Assembly (NCBI GenBank): GCA_001643675.2
Contig: LSRY02000002.1
Location: forward strand, 719,501-783,500
From: Monocercomonoides exilis
Lineage: Eukaryota > Preaxostyla > Oxymonadida > Polymastigidae
Reading direction: 5' to 3'
Length of the DNA: 64,000 nt
Part shown: positions 1 to 11,400 of the stretch, in pieces
How the letters are laid out: each line of letters begins with the position of its first letter
How positions within the stretch are numbered: the stretch's first letter is position 1
Position numbers and translations under genes: made by a program
The notes under the pieces: generated by a model
The model's input: only the letters and a program-made list of their open reading frames with translations
Databases searched by the model: none
What the model was told of the DNA's origin: nothing

Positions 1-3000
1 CTGAATGCTCATGGTATTTCGGTGATGCCGAAACATTCCGTTCCGTCACTGGAGAATATGCAGCTGGCTTTGGCCGATTCGAATCAAGTGTTCTATCGTT
101 TGAATTTCTTGGTGACAGCTGTTGTGGAGATTGTTGAGTTGGCGATTGTGTTTGTGACATTCTTTCTTTATATCTCTGCTGAAGCATGTACAGTCGATTG
201 GAGTTCTTTCGTGCAAGCGGTTCTCTTCTTGGAGAAGACGAAGAAGAAGACTGAGGCGACTTAAATGAAGATGGAGAAGGAGGTATTTTGCTCGTCTGTT
301 GCTTTGATGGGCTTTTTCGCGCAGAGTCATTGTCTTGCTTCTTTTCACTAGTTGGTGACAAAGGGAATGCAAATTGACTCCTTTTTTCAAAAGTTCGTCC
401 TCTCAGCGACATCAGGCCAATCGGAGCGTAACGAGGTTGAATAAACAAAGGAAAAAGTTTTGCAGCAGCTGACACGACGGGATCTCTGGCATCAGACAAT
501 AAAAATAAGGCTGATTTCAGCAGAGAACGATGCTCCATCAGCTCGCCAAGTGGTGCGTGGATCAGAAATGCTGGGAGAGAATGAAGGAGAAAGGAGCGAC
601 GGACAGATGTCTCGTAAATCGGCTGGATCAGCGAAAACAGAGGCGACCATGCCAAAAGTGACAAAAAAGAAGAGTACATCCGAAGGGGAGAAAAGTGCTT
701 TGAGAGAACTGTCCGCGAAACCGACTGACTTTGCCGTGTTTCGGTTCTGTTTGGAGTTGAACGCTCGTGAAAAGATGATGCTTTTCTTTGAAGTTCTGAT
801 TTGTGTCTGTACTTTTCTGAGTTGCGTGATGATTTCACCATGAAGCACGTGGAATCTACAAGGCAATCTCCTGTTGTATGACCAGAATAATAGCATTCAG
901 ACTGTTGGGGTGTAAAAACATCGAAGAAACGATTCAAAAGAGATGTTCTTCCTTTTGTTGTTGTCAGCGTCTGAAAGCGGCGATGGATCGAATGCTGATG
1001 CTTGTGTCTTGAAAAAGATTCTGTTCTTGAAAGAGCTTTCTTTAAAGTCTGCGAATTCTTTGTGGTCGAAGCAATCGCCGACGAAAAATCGTTTGAAGGT
1101 GAGACAGAAAGTGAGCCATATGAATAAAAAGAGTTCTGCGAAGCTCTATTATAGGGACTTTGGCATATGTCATCAATTTGAGAAGACGAACGCTTTCCAT
1201 AAGTCGAATTTGAGTTGAAGCGTTGTGATTGAGATTGCAATGATGAATGCTTTTGTTTGCTCACAGAAGAAAGTGGATGAAAAAGTAACGAAGAATCAAA
1301 AGAAAGTGGCATCGCTATTTCGCTTTCAGCAAATAAATCGTTAAAATTCTGCTGGTGATGGCACAATGTGCACTTTATGTGATTAAGAGGTTGCTTCAAA
1401 GATAATGGGATCACACCTGATGAAATTGCTGAATTGAACGATAAAAAGGCAAATTTATTGGTGCAAAAGATTCCACGTGATGATTTTGTGAATAGAGCTT
1501 CCAATGAATAAAAAGATGAGAGTGTATCCAGCGAAGATAGCAGCATCGGAGAAATGAGAGATTGGAGAGAAAGCTGCTGAGGAACAGGAGACGATATTAA
1601 AATTGGCAATTGAGACGATGAATCAAGATCAATTGACTGTTGATTCTTTCTTGCTTGTTGTGAAGCTTGAGATCCCTTTGAAGCTATTGGCTGAGAAGAC
1701 TGGCTGGCTGATTGCGAAGTCACATCAAAGCTGCTCATTGCAGATCGTGTCTGTGATGAATCTATTTGCTCCATAAAAGACGAAGATGCTGATTGTATTT
1801 GAGAAGTGTCGTCGTTAAAAATGACAGAAGAAAGAAGAAGAGGACAAGGACCAGAAGCGACGACATGAGGAATAGAAATATCTAAGTTGTTACAGATGAG
1901 ATAGATGAGCGCTGATTGATAGTCACTTTCGAAGCAAGCTGAACCATATGAAACAAATGAATTATCTTTAAAGGCAGTTGAAAGAAGAGTTGATGGACTG
2001 TACGATGAAGAAGAAAGAGGGTTGTGTTGCTGAATCCAATCCATCCACGAAAAAAAAGAGATAAACGGTGAAGAGAAAGATTTACTATATGAATATGAAA
2101 TATCATCCAAAAATGGATTTTGCTGCGCCTTCGGAACAAACAAATGAGAACATCTGTAAAAAGGTGTAGAGATTTCGCAATTCAGACAATTATTCAGCTG
2201 CGTTGATTGTTGTCCTAACGATTGAGATTGTGTAAGTCTGACTTTGTTTGGTGTTATCTGTGCTTGCTGTGGTCCATCGACAATTGCATATAAAGATTCT
2301 TGCAACTTCATGTTGCCTATGTGCCTTTTCTCTCCACGTGGACACTGAGTTTTTCGATGGTGTGAGGAATGCGAAGAGCCAACTGCGGATGTTGTACGAT
2401 TAACTGTTTCCAAAGGCAATGAATTTGGTTGTGTGTTGCAAGCAGACATTGGAGTCAATCGATAAGATGATGATGATGAAGCATCCAAAAAATGAGAAGA
2501 GAGCATTTCTGTATTCGTGTCCATCGTTCTTGTGAAAAAAGTTGATTCTGCCAGTGCAATTAAGCTGACCTTCTGTTTGTGAGTCTGTTTCTGTTCGAAA
2601 TTTGACCGGCGAAGAGGAACTGTGCTCTGATCATCTGCTCTCATTTTATCATCTAAATCGTTCTTTTTCTTTTTCATAACAGTGTCTTCCGCTATGCTCA
2701 GTCGTTCAAATGAGGAAAACGCACAGTAAATAGATCCTACTGAAGATGCAACACTCTCATTTGAAAAGTGCCGAAGACGAGGGTGCTTGTTGAATATGCG
2801 ACTGCGAATGTTCAACGTCAATGCAATGGAAGGTAATAACTGTGGTGAAATAGGTAGAGGCGGCAGACCTTTAAACGGAAGATCTGAATTTTTAGTTGTC
2901 AGAAAAGATAAAGGGAGAGAATGTGTCATCAGAGAAAGAGAGGGAAAAGAGACGAGTGTTGAAATAAGAGAATGAAGCTGTGGAGGAGAAACGAAAGGAA

Positions 3001-6000
3001 AATGTGGCGCAAAGAGAGGAATAAGCTGAGCACAATACGAACTGATTGATGAGTGTGAAGGAATAGAGATTAGTAAATTGATTAAAGAAAAAATGATTTC
3101 CGAACGTGGTGGTGAGATGCAATTGTTCGATGAATGCTTCTTTTCAGAGCAAAATGTTTCTTTGATCTTGCATGATAAAATTCGTTCACAACTGCTAAAT
3201 GACAATTGATCACTCATAATTTGGAATGAAAGATGAGAAGCAAAAAGTTGCATAAGATGCGTTTGATAAAGTCTGTTTGTATAAACATCTGTGCCATTAT
3301 TATGAGGTTGCTTTGACTTACTGTTAATACCTTTCTTCAATTGCTGAGATTGCATTTTTGGAGAGATCGCATTTCGCAAATTAGTTGCTTGATCCGACAA
3401 TGCTGAAGATGCTCCGCTATCAATATTTAGAGGGGCGGGAGAATGACGGTAGCTTGTAATTAACACTTTCGGTTTCCGAGGCAAAGGAGAGTGCGCAGAT
3501 GAAGGTGACGAGAGTTCTGAAGGCGAATGGAACTGCTCGGTGCTGCCTGATGCTGGAGGTGTTAGTAATTTTTGTTTATGTGTTTCATTCGTAGAAATTG
3601 AAGAAGAGGATTCTTGCGTAGATAAAGGAAATGAGGTTGGTGGAACAAGAGATAAACATGTCAGACATGTCAAGGTCAGAGAATGAAAAGGATGCAAATG
3701 AATAAATCTAGATAAAAATTGATAGGTTTGTGTCTTCAAATCGGCACTTGATAAATCAGTGTTTGTATCTATTTGACTTGCAATTGCATCATTATTGGCT
3801 GAAGATGTGGCAAATGCTGCCGACGATAGCTGTTGGAGCGAATGAAGCTTTTGAGTCAGAAACGATTCACATAGCTGCGAATAAGGGACTGAATACAACG
3901 ATTCAGTCAATCCTGTCTGGTTAAATGAAGTTGCAGATTGTTTTCCAGAATTCCACATATCAAAAGATGTACTCACTTGTGTTGAAGTAATAACAGTTGC
4001 AGAGAACGAAACAATCCAATCAAAATATCCAAGAGATTCGCAAAGTGAAAAGGGGAAATGAGAAATTAAACTGCTAAGAAGATGTAAAAAAAGAACAGCA
4101 GCTTTATTGAATGAAGACATTAAATATATGCGACCAAAGTCAGTCGCTTTCATAAATGATACGAATGACATTATCTCCTTTTTCATCTCTGAAAATGAGT
4201 CTTTATTGTCATTTGTGCTGCTTGAAGAAGAAAATGTTGATGTTGACGCAGTGTTGTATTCAGAAGAAATAAAAGAACGATCAGAATTTCTGCTGTTGTT
4301 AGATTTTTGCTTTGTTGAAAGTAGAGGTTGGAAAATTAATTCGTATAAATTGTATGAAAAGCAATTCTCTTGTTCGTCATTTTGTTGTTGCTGCTGCTGC
4401 CGAATAGAAATCGAAAATAAAGTAGAAAAAAAAGCAAGCCATGAATGAACGACATTAAGAAGCATGGCAAATTGTTCGATCAAGCGAAATGATCCAGGAG
4501 AAGGAAACGTTAAAGAATAAGAAGATGTGCAAGGTCTTAACAGTGGTGGGGGTATTTGTGCAGTTTTGACGGTTTGTGGACATTTTGATTGCGCGTTTGG
4601 TGATTCGACTGAAGGAGGAAAAAGAGTAGATGGAGGAAGCTTCAAAGATGAAGAAGGGGAATAGATTCCCGAGAAGGACATGCTTGCCACTCGAAGTGTG
4701 GGCGCAGTGGATAAAGTTGATGCGGTCGTTAGTGATGAAACTTGTGCAGCATCAGCAGATGAAGGGATGTTATTCCGAAAAGAACAGTCAATATTTTCAG
4801 AGGAAGACAATGGAGCAGAGAAAAACGGGAATGTGCTTTCGTCTGATGAAAGACAATCTGCTGGTAATTGTTCAGGTTGCGCTGTATGCTTCAATGAGAG
4901 ATAAAATTCCAAGTCAGAAATAAAATCTTTATCATCTAATGTAGTTTCAAAAAGTTGTATCGTGGCATTCAAAAATGAAAGCTTTGATTCAGCTGTTTGA
5001 ACAAGTCGTTGTATTGAAAGAACAAAGGTTTCGGTTATTTCGCTCATAAGGGGTTTATTTGAAGTTATACTCGTTGAAGTTTCTTCATTCATATTCTGAA
5101 TCATTGGAGATGATGAATTGGTCACTTTCAATGTGGATGCAACAGCTGTCAGAGAGGAAATGCTTGCTCCTGGGCAAACTAGAGTGTTGCTAGGAGTCAG
5201 TGCATTGTCATTGCTTGCATCTGATTGAAAATCAATAAGCGAATTGTGAAGCGTTCTTGGAGGATTACAAAATTCACAATTTTCCAATAGAGATTCCTGA
5301 AAGATCTGGGGAAAGGAGTTAAAATCGAAAATGTTACTTCCATAAGGTGAGGAGCACTGACTTTCAAAAGTCAATTTTTCGACTGTTTCCGCGGTCATAA
5401 ATTGCGAAGCAGCTGGTAAAGGCGACATTTGAATTGATTGTTGCAGGTTGCTTGTTTGGGGACTTAGTTGTGGATGCAGTGGTGTCTGGAGCGACTGCAA
5501 AATTGGAATAAGATGAACAGAACAAATTGAATCCGATAATAGCAAAAATAAAGAGCTGACATTAAAAAGGAGTGAAGTGTCTGATGGAACATAAGGTGAA
5601 ATGGAAGGTGAAAGTGAAGACTGGGATGAGAATGAAAAGGCAGGTGACGGGCTTGAGAGTGATTTTGTGTTTAATGAAGAAGAGAAATACGATGATGTGA
5701 CAGAGAAAGGAGACAAAGGAGTGGTTAGAAATTGTTGTGAATGTATGCGGTTCTTAATAAAAACAGTGGAAAAGCCTTCTGATAAAATCGAAGAAAAGCA
5801 ATCAAGAAGAAGATTTGTGGTGAAAATGGATTGAGATGAAAGAAAAGCAGAAGCTAAAAAGGAACTGTTCGCACGAATAACTCCATCTTTGCATGAATAA
5901 AGTGTTTGCCGAAAAAATGTCTGATTTTTCATTGAATCAAAGAAAAGAATATCAAATGAATCGATTGTGTCTGTAATAGGCGTGTTGTCATATGTAACTG

Positions 6001-8161
6001 ATCGATCTTGCATTTGTTGCACTTCATCTTTCGCTTCTTTTTTCTGCAGATCACTAACCTGTTGTTGTGCATCGTCTTGTTGATTCAATGTTTGATTTTC
6101 ATCTTCTGTGACACGCTTTAGCTTCTGATGGCTTCTTTCCAAGTTTTGTGCAAAATCTTTTGAATTTGCTGAATAGCCATTGGAAGCTTCTTCATTGTCA
6201 ACATCACTGGCATTGTCTGTGTTGTTATAAAGACCATTCTCATTGCCATCAGCAAACAAAGCACAATTGACACAAAACAAAAGTTTCGAGTAATCATTTG
6301 TGCTTCCATTTCCATCGCACCAAAGCCATTTTCTTCGAGTAAGCCAATTACGTCTTCGAGATAACGAAAGGCAAACAAACATAATCATATTCAGCTTGTT
6401 TATTGAATGGCTGAAAACTGAGAAAGATTTTAAATCTGAATTCTGCTTAAAGCAGTGGTGAAGAAACAGTGAAAGAAAATGTTCTATCAAATGGAGCTGA
6501 TGGAGAAAAAGTGTAGCTTCAAGCTCAATTTTTGAAGGTGCAGGCGTATCTTTTTGTGTAATCGAAGCATCTGTAAGTTCGAGTTCTTTTCCTTCATTTT
6601 TGTCGAAAAAACTGTTTTCTTCTTCAATGAAGCTTTCAGCATCCAGCTCTTCTTCTTGTTGCGTTAAGCTTGAGTTATCACTTTCCGCTCGATCTTTATT
6701 GTTTTGACTTTTTTCATTAATTTGCGTATTCTGAGCCAAATTATTACTTGCTGTCCAATCACCTTCTCCTCCTCGGCACCGAATATCCTTTTGAGCCATT
6801 ATAAACTCAGCTTCCATCAGAGTATTAATAATGTTTTCCATTTGATACTTTGATAGATGCGGTGAAAATGTTGGAGATGACAAAAATTCACCAACGTCAT
6901 TGAAGATACGAGTCGGCATTTCTGGTTCATCAAACAAAGATGCTGTTTTTGTCTCGTTGTTTCGTTTTCGTGTTGCTTTAGGAGAAAATTCAGCTTGTTG
7001 ATTTGAAGGCTGTGCAGTTGCGCAAGCATTTTTATCTAGCTCATCTGTCCAAATACCGTTCAAAGCTAAGAGGCATTTAATTGCACAGCATTTAACAGCT
7101 ACAGGTGCTGTGCGTATCAAAACAAGCAACGAAGGAACAAGTAACTTCCACAAGTGTTCTGGATGCAACTCTATTGACAATTTGCAAACAGTGTCCTTAA
7201 AAATGTTCTGTTCTAATTTTTCATTTGTTGATTTCTCTTCTATTTTTTGAAATTCATCCATCGAGGGAGGCTTGTATTGATCAAAAAAACTTGGTGAACA
7301 TTGTGATAAAAGCTCGAGAACCGTTTGCATCAGTTCGGTAATTTCTCCCACAGTTCTCAGTGGAAGAAAGCAATTTGTTAGCGTTGATTTCTCATCAGTG
7401 GAAGCGGATGTGTTTAAATTGATTGATTCCGTATCTTTTGGTTGGCTTGATGCACATAGATGAAAAATTTTTTCCTGAACAATTTCGGATAATAATTGAA
7501 ATGTCCTTAGAAAAATTTGTTTTCCTCCATCGAGTGATGATGATAAAAAATTATATGGAGGATTTGAATCAAAAAATAAATATGCATTTTGAGATATATG
7601 CGAAAAATTGAAAGTACTTCCAACAGAATCAGATATACGAAAATAGCTTGGTATTCTAAATTCGTTTAGGAATGTTGGAAGTAGCGATTTTTTCGCAATA
7701 TCCTTTGATATGAAAGGAGAATGAGATTGTAAAGTTAATGTCCAAAGTGATGACAAATCAGACAAAAGAATTGTTAGCCCATGTGCAGCTAGTCGTTGAA
7801 ATAACATTGATTCATCGCTTGAACTTGTTTTTGCGCGCAAAAGAGACTTCATTGCCCCAAGAAGAGCAGGAAATAACTTTGTTTCGTGATAAAATAAATG
7901 TGAAAGTGGAAGTAAATGGCATAGTAATGTATGTGCCGGTGGGCTAGAAGTAGAATAAAAGATAGAAGGTATTCTATTTGCGATTTGCTGAATAAGACGG
8001 AGCAAATTAACAGCAGTTGATCTTTTTTCATTTGTGGAGCAAAAGTGCAGTAATAGTGGTGGAAGTATCGTTCTAAACTTGTTAGAAAATTCTGATGGTA
8101 TCGCCTTTGGTTCAAATAGTCCATTTATCTCTTCTATAAATGAAAAAGCCGATATTTCCAT
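1..8161 (-). CDS. Very large intronless ORF, HEAT-like and Ser-rich protein, C-terminus beyond left edge
   Basis: One minus-strand frame stays open from an ATG at 8161-8159 to the left edge, about 2720 codons. An in-frame TAG lies 18 nt upstream of the ATG, which supports this start. I do not recognise the protein. The N-terminal third has amphipathic helical stretches that look HEAT/ARM-like, for example LWKLLVPSLLVLIRTAPVAV followed by KCCAIKCLLALNGIW near residue 350. The middle is rich in Ser, Thr, Gln and Asn. Near the window edge another HEAT-like stretch (SDARDPVVSAAAKLFPLF, around 440-500) is followed by a basic Ser/Pro/Gln-rich tail. No catalytic motif or convincing membrane segment was seen. 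I read the frame on the plus strand for lines 1-1620 and spot-checked lines to 8161; my full translation had no stop. The real C-terminus is outside the window. A scaffold role is only a guess. Confidence 0.8.
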   Translation of the reverse strand, partial: MEISAFSFIEEINGLFEPKAIPSEFSNKFRTILPPLLLHFCSTNEKRSTAVNLLRLIQQIANRIPSIFYSTSSPPAHTLLCHLLPLSHLFYHETKLFPALLGAMKSLLRAKTSSSDESMLFQRLAAHGLTILLSDLSSLWTLTLQSHSPFISKDIAKKSLLPTFLNEFRIPSYFRISDSVGSTFNFSHISQNAYLFFDSNPPYNFLSSSLDGGKQIFLRTFQLLSEIVQEKIFHLCASSQPKDTESINLNTSASTDEKSTLTNCFLPLRTVGEITELMQTVLELLSQCSPSFFDQYKPPSMDEFQKIEEKSTNEKLEQNIFKDTVCKLSIELHPEHLWKLLVPSLLVLIRTAPVAVKCCAIKCLLALNGIWTDELDKNACATAQPSNQQAEFSPKATRKRNNETKTASLFDEPEMPTRIFNDVGEFLSSPTFSPHLSKYQMENIINTLMEAEFIMAQKDIRCRGGEGDWTASNNLAQNTQINEKSQNNKDRAESDNSSLTQQEEELDAESFIEEENSFFDKNEGKELELTDASITQKDTPAPSKIELEATLFLHQLHLIEHFLSLFLHHCFKQNSDLKSFSVFSHSINKLNMIMFVCLSLSRRRNWLTRRKWLWCDGNGSTNDYSKLLFCVNCALFADGNENGLYNNTDNASDVDNEEASNGYSANSKDFAQNLERSHQKLKRVTEDENQTLNQQDDAQQQVSDLQKKEAKDEVQQMQDRSVTYDNTPITDTIDSFDILFFDSMKNQTFFRQTLYSCKDGVIRANSSFLASAFLSSQSIFTTNLLLDCFSSILSEGFSTVFIKNRIHSQQFLTTPLSPFSVTSSYFSSSLNTKSLSSPSPAFSFSSQSSLSPSISPYVPSDTSLLFNVSSLFLLLSDSICSVHLIPILQSLQTPLHPQLSPQTSNLQQSIQMSPLPAASQFMTAETVEKLTFESQCSSPYGSNIFDFNSFPQIFQESLLENCEFCNPPRTLHNSLIDFQSDASNDNALTPSNTLVCPGASISSLTAVASTLKVTNSSSPMIQNMNEETSTSITSNKPLMSEITETFVLSIQRLVQTAESKLSFLNATIQLFETTLDDKDFISDLEFYLSLKHTAQPEQLPADCLSSDESTFPFFSAPLSSSENIDCSFRNNIPSSADAAQVSSLTTASTLSTAPTLRVASMSFSGIYSPSSSLKLPPSTLFPPSVESPNAQSKCPQTVKTAQIPPPLLRPCTSSYSLTFPSPGSFRLIEQFAMLLNVVHSWLAFFSTLFSISIRQQQQQQNDEQENCFSYNLYELIFQPLLSTKQKSNNSRNSDRSFISSEYNTASTSTFSSSSSTNDNKDSFSEMKKEIMSFVSFMKATDFGRIYLMSSFNKAAVLFLHLLSSLISHFPFSLCESLGYFDWIVSFSATVITSTQVSTSFDMWNSGKQSATSFNQTGLTESLYSVPYSQLCESFLTQKLHSLQQLSSAAFATSSANNDAIASQIDTNTDLSSADLKTQTYQFLSRFIHLHPFHSLTLTCLTCLSLVPPTSFPLSTQESSSSISTNETHKQKLLTPPASGSTEQFHSPSELSSPSSAHSPLPRKPKVLITSYRHSPAPLNIDSGASSALSDQATNLRNAISPKMQSQQLKKGINSKSKQPHNNGTDVYTNRLYQTHLMQLFASHLSFQIMSDQLSFSSCERILSCKIKETFCSEKKHSSNNCISPPRSEIIFSLINLLISIPSHSSISSYCAQLIPLFAPHFPFVSPPQLHSLISTLVSFPSLSLMTHSLPLSFLTTKNSDLPFKGLPPLPISPQLLPSIALTLNIRSRIFNKHPRLRHFSNESVASSVGSIYCAFSSFERLSIAEDTVMKKKKNDLDDKMRADDQSTVPLRRSNFEQKQTHKQKVSLIALAESTFFTRTMDTNTEMLSSHFLDASSSSSYRLTPMSACNTQPNSLPLETVNRTTSAVGSSHSSHHRKTQCPRGEKRHIGNMKLQESLYAIVDGPQQAQITPNKVRLTQSQSLGQQSTQLNNCLNCEISTPFYRCSHLFVPKAQQNPFLDDISYSYSKSFSSPFISFFSWMDWIQQHNPLSSSSYSPSTLLSTAFKDNSFVSYGSACFESDYQSALIYLICNNLDISIPHVVASGPCPLLLSSVIFNDDTSQIQSASSSFMEQIDSSQTRSAMSSFDVTSQSASQSSQPIASKGSQASQQARKNQQSIDLDSSSQLPILISSPVPQQLSLQSLISPMLLSSLDTLSSFYSLEALFTKSSRGIFCTNKFAFLSFNSAISSGVIPLSLKQPLNHIKCTLCHHQQNFNDLFAESEIAMPLSFDSSLLFHPLSSVSKQKHSSLQSQSQRFNSNSTYGKRSSSQIDDICQSPYNRASQNSFYSYGSLSVSPSNDFSSAIASTTKNSQTLKKALSRTESFSRHKHQHSIHRRFQTLTTTKGRTSLLNRFFDVFTPQQSECYYSGHTTGDCLVDSTCFMVKSSRNSEKYRHKSELQRKASSFHERSTPNRTETRQSQSVSRTVLSKHFSPLRMYSSFLSLLAWSPLFSLIQPIYETSVRRSFLLHSLPAFLIHAPLGELMEHRSLLKSALFLLSDARDPVVSAAAKLFPLFIQPRYAPIGLMSLRGRTFEKRSQFAFPLSPTSEKKQDNDSARKSPSKQQTSKIPPSPSSFKSPQSSSSSSPRREPLARKNSNRLYMLQQRYKERMSQTQSPTQQSPQQLSPRNSNDRTLDSNRPKPAAYSPVTERNVSASPKYHEHS

Positions 8162-8475
8162 TTTTAGAATATTCTGCTTCTAAAAATGGGACATCCAATT
8201 TCTTGGGAGCATATTTATCATCTTTCTTCTTTTCACAAATGTGTTGATAGGAAAAAAGTAATTTTGCATTTTAAGTTGTTTTTCTTTGGAATTTAAATTC
8301 ATCACTTTTTATTTGTTCAAAAAAATCATCTATTTGTAACAATATTTATGATAAATTTTGTAAATGTTGCATTTTAACAAATAATTAAAATAACAAAGAA
8401 TAAAAAATCAAAAAGAAAGAAAAAGAAAAAGAAAAGAAAATCAATCTATTGAAGTTAATAAAAAATAATATTAAA
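8162..8475. other. Intergenic spacer, AT-rich
   Basis: About 310 bases separate the 5' end of the giant ORF from the stop codon of the next minus-strand gene. The sequence is AT-rich, with A/G runs around 8395-8440. I see no gene or clear promoter motif. It must hold the 3' end of the upstream gene and the promoter of the giant ORF. Confidence 0.6.
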
Positions 8476-11400
8476 TTAAACCGGAGTATCAGAATCATAA
8501 GATGTAAGTTCCAATCTTATCAATGGATTCGTTAAACCAATCATAAAAGCATCGACAACAATATCCGTTCTTTCGAAGGGCTCTTTCACTGTATACCCAG
8601 CTTTTTCCTGTTTGTTCAGTTTCAACTGTGCTTTTTCACCCTGTGGTGTCGTTTTCAGTGCATTGAAGAAAGAAACAGTTGGAGTTTTGCCATCTTTTCC
8701 GCAATGGGCCAACTTCACAGCGTCTGTTTGAGAAAGTGCTGTGCATTTCCTTTCTCCGGTCTCTGACGTTGAAATCATAAACTGTGCTGTCCCCATGCCC
8801 TGATATCCGGTGGTTTTCACAAGGAGAATTGTATTCACATCTCCGTTGTCCAAATCATTCTTTGTTCTTGCACGGCTGCCAAAAGGATGTTTTGCTGAAT
8901 GAATCTCAGAAAGATGAATCTCCACATTGTTGTAAGCAGCGCTCGTACCAACATTTATTGAGCTCGATTGCCTTCTGCCTCCATCGCTCACGACCGACCC
9001 AAAAGTGAACAATGACACTTTATCCAAGTTTTCTGCTTTCGTCCTGCCCTGACTGCTTTTCAAGTTCATCGAATCGTCAGAAATTGTCCCAATGCTCACA
9101 GCTGCATCGGCTGCTGGCTGCATTCCCACAGAAATCACACCTGACGAGCTGTCCGTGTCTCCAACCACAACTGCACCTTCCACTTTCACATCGTTCGCTG
9201 CCAGTGCTGGTGCATTGATTGTGATTGAATTCTCAGCAGGAGAATGCTCAATGCTCATCTCATTCGCCTCATTCTTTGCTGCCTGCTTCAATTCTGTGTC
9301 TTTATTCACTTTTCGTTTTGTTTGAAAAGTATTCCATTTGTGTTTGACTTTTTCCCACAGCTTCGAAATAAGCGAGTGTAGAAAGCCAACATCGCGTGCC
9401 TCAGATGCATTACCAGTCGGCACATCAAACGTCACTTTCTTTAAAAACAGAGTGTCATTCACCTCCATCGAATAAGCGCCCAACAGCGAGGCATTCAGCT
9501 CTTTCGCCTTCAATTCTTTGCTGATTGTTGAGTCAACCTCCATCTCCTTCAGATCGCACGTATATTCCGTCCAGGCGAGGCTCCCCACATTCTGCACATC
9601 CGCCCCGTTCAAGTCGAGATCCACGTCCTCCAACGAGACCACTTTCCGATCATCGTCGCCAGCAGCCCTTCCGCCTGTAAACTTCATCCCTCCATTTTCC
9701 ACACTGATTTCGTTTTTCTCTCCATCAATCTTAAAGCCGCCAAGCTTCATTTGAGGTTCTTTCGTGGCAAAAGATGACTCCACATTCAGCTGAGCGGCTG
9801 TCATTGAATCGACTGCAGCTGAAGAAACAGAAAAGCCCAGCGCATCCACCTCAAACGGGATGCTTCCCTTTGCGAGGCTATGTGACTCGTGCTTTGGAGA
9901 AGCATTTGCAGTCAATGCTTCGTTCGCACTTGTTCCATACTTGGACAGCTTGAAGTACTGTGTCAGATAATTTTTCATGCGTGTTTTGACTGTTTGGAGC
10001 CTGAATTCAAGCATTCGAGTCTGGAACTCTTCTTCGTCTTTGCTGCATGTTATTAATTCTGCTAATGTATCTTTCATTCCGTTCCACATCAGCGAAAGAA
10101 TCGGATCAAAACTCGAGTGATAAAGCTTTGCTTTGCTTTGTTTGTTTCCAACTGCAGTCTCGCCAGTTGCATCGCATTCCCAAGAATTGCATTCATGAAA
10201 CTGAGGAGAAATCAGAGGTCGATTGTTTCTGTTTGCTTTCTCTTTCTCTTTGCGCTTTTGTGTGCTTGCGCTTGAGTCAAGCTGTGGATGGGATTCTAAT
10301 GTTCCAGAGGATGAAGAAGGCTCTTGTTGGAGTAATGCAGGATTCACCATTTCCACTTCATCTTTGGTATTTGTTGCTTCTGCTGTATGTTTAGCATCCT
10401 TCTCTTGTAATATGCTCGTCTGATGCCCCTTCGCATCTCCAACAGAAGACGGCTGCTCCACGCGGAAGTACGACGACGATCCTTCTGACGGCTTTATCAG
10501 CACATGGGGATCAGTGCTGCGGGACACTTCGAGAACCCCCTTCAGAATAACACGCGGAGAAAGCGTTGGAAATACTCCGCCAAAGACGATGAGACATGTG
10601 AGGATGAGGGTGAAAAGTGTGGTGACAGAAAAAGTGACAAGGAGAATGATGGTTATGACGTTCATCTTTGAGCGTTTAGCGACATTCGACAAGAAATCGT
10701 AAATGCAGCGAATGAGCGATTTTTTGCGCTTTTTCGACTGTGGCTTGTCGCTATCTTGAGTGTTGTGAGTTTCAATGAGTTCATCTTCTGATTCTTCAGA
10801 TGTATCTTCAGAGCAGAAACCGTCACTTTCAGTTTCTTCATTGAATGGCTCACTTTCATTGTCTGTTGTATCATCAACTTTCACCTCTTCTTTCACCTCT
10901 TCTTCTTCTTCTTCTTTCTTGTCTTCTTTCTCTTCACTTATCTCTTCACCCTGTTTCTGTTCATCTTTGCTTCTTTCTTCTTTTTTGTCTTTTCTTTTCA
11001 TTACATCATCATTACAGCTATAATCATTGTTATCATTCTGCTGCGCTTTTTCTCCGTTTTCTGAAAACTTTATTGTTTTCTCTGCTTTTTTCTTTCCTTT
11101 TTTCTTGTCCTTCTCGTGTTTCTCTTTTTTTGTCTCATTTTTTTCTTTTTCATCCGCTTTATTCTTTTCTTTTGTTTCGACTTTTCTCTCTTTTTCCTCT
11201 TCCTGTTTGTTTTCTTTTTCATTATTAAGTTCAACTTTCTTCGGTGTTTGAGCAATATCGTTAGATCTCTCTTTTTTCTGTTCCTTTTTCTCTTTTTCAA
11301 TAAACTTCACACTTTTCTCATATTCTCCTTCATATCCTTTTTTTGGTTCATTAGAAATTTCCATATCTGAATCGCTGTCTCGTTTTGGCTGTTTGTTAGA

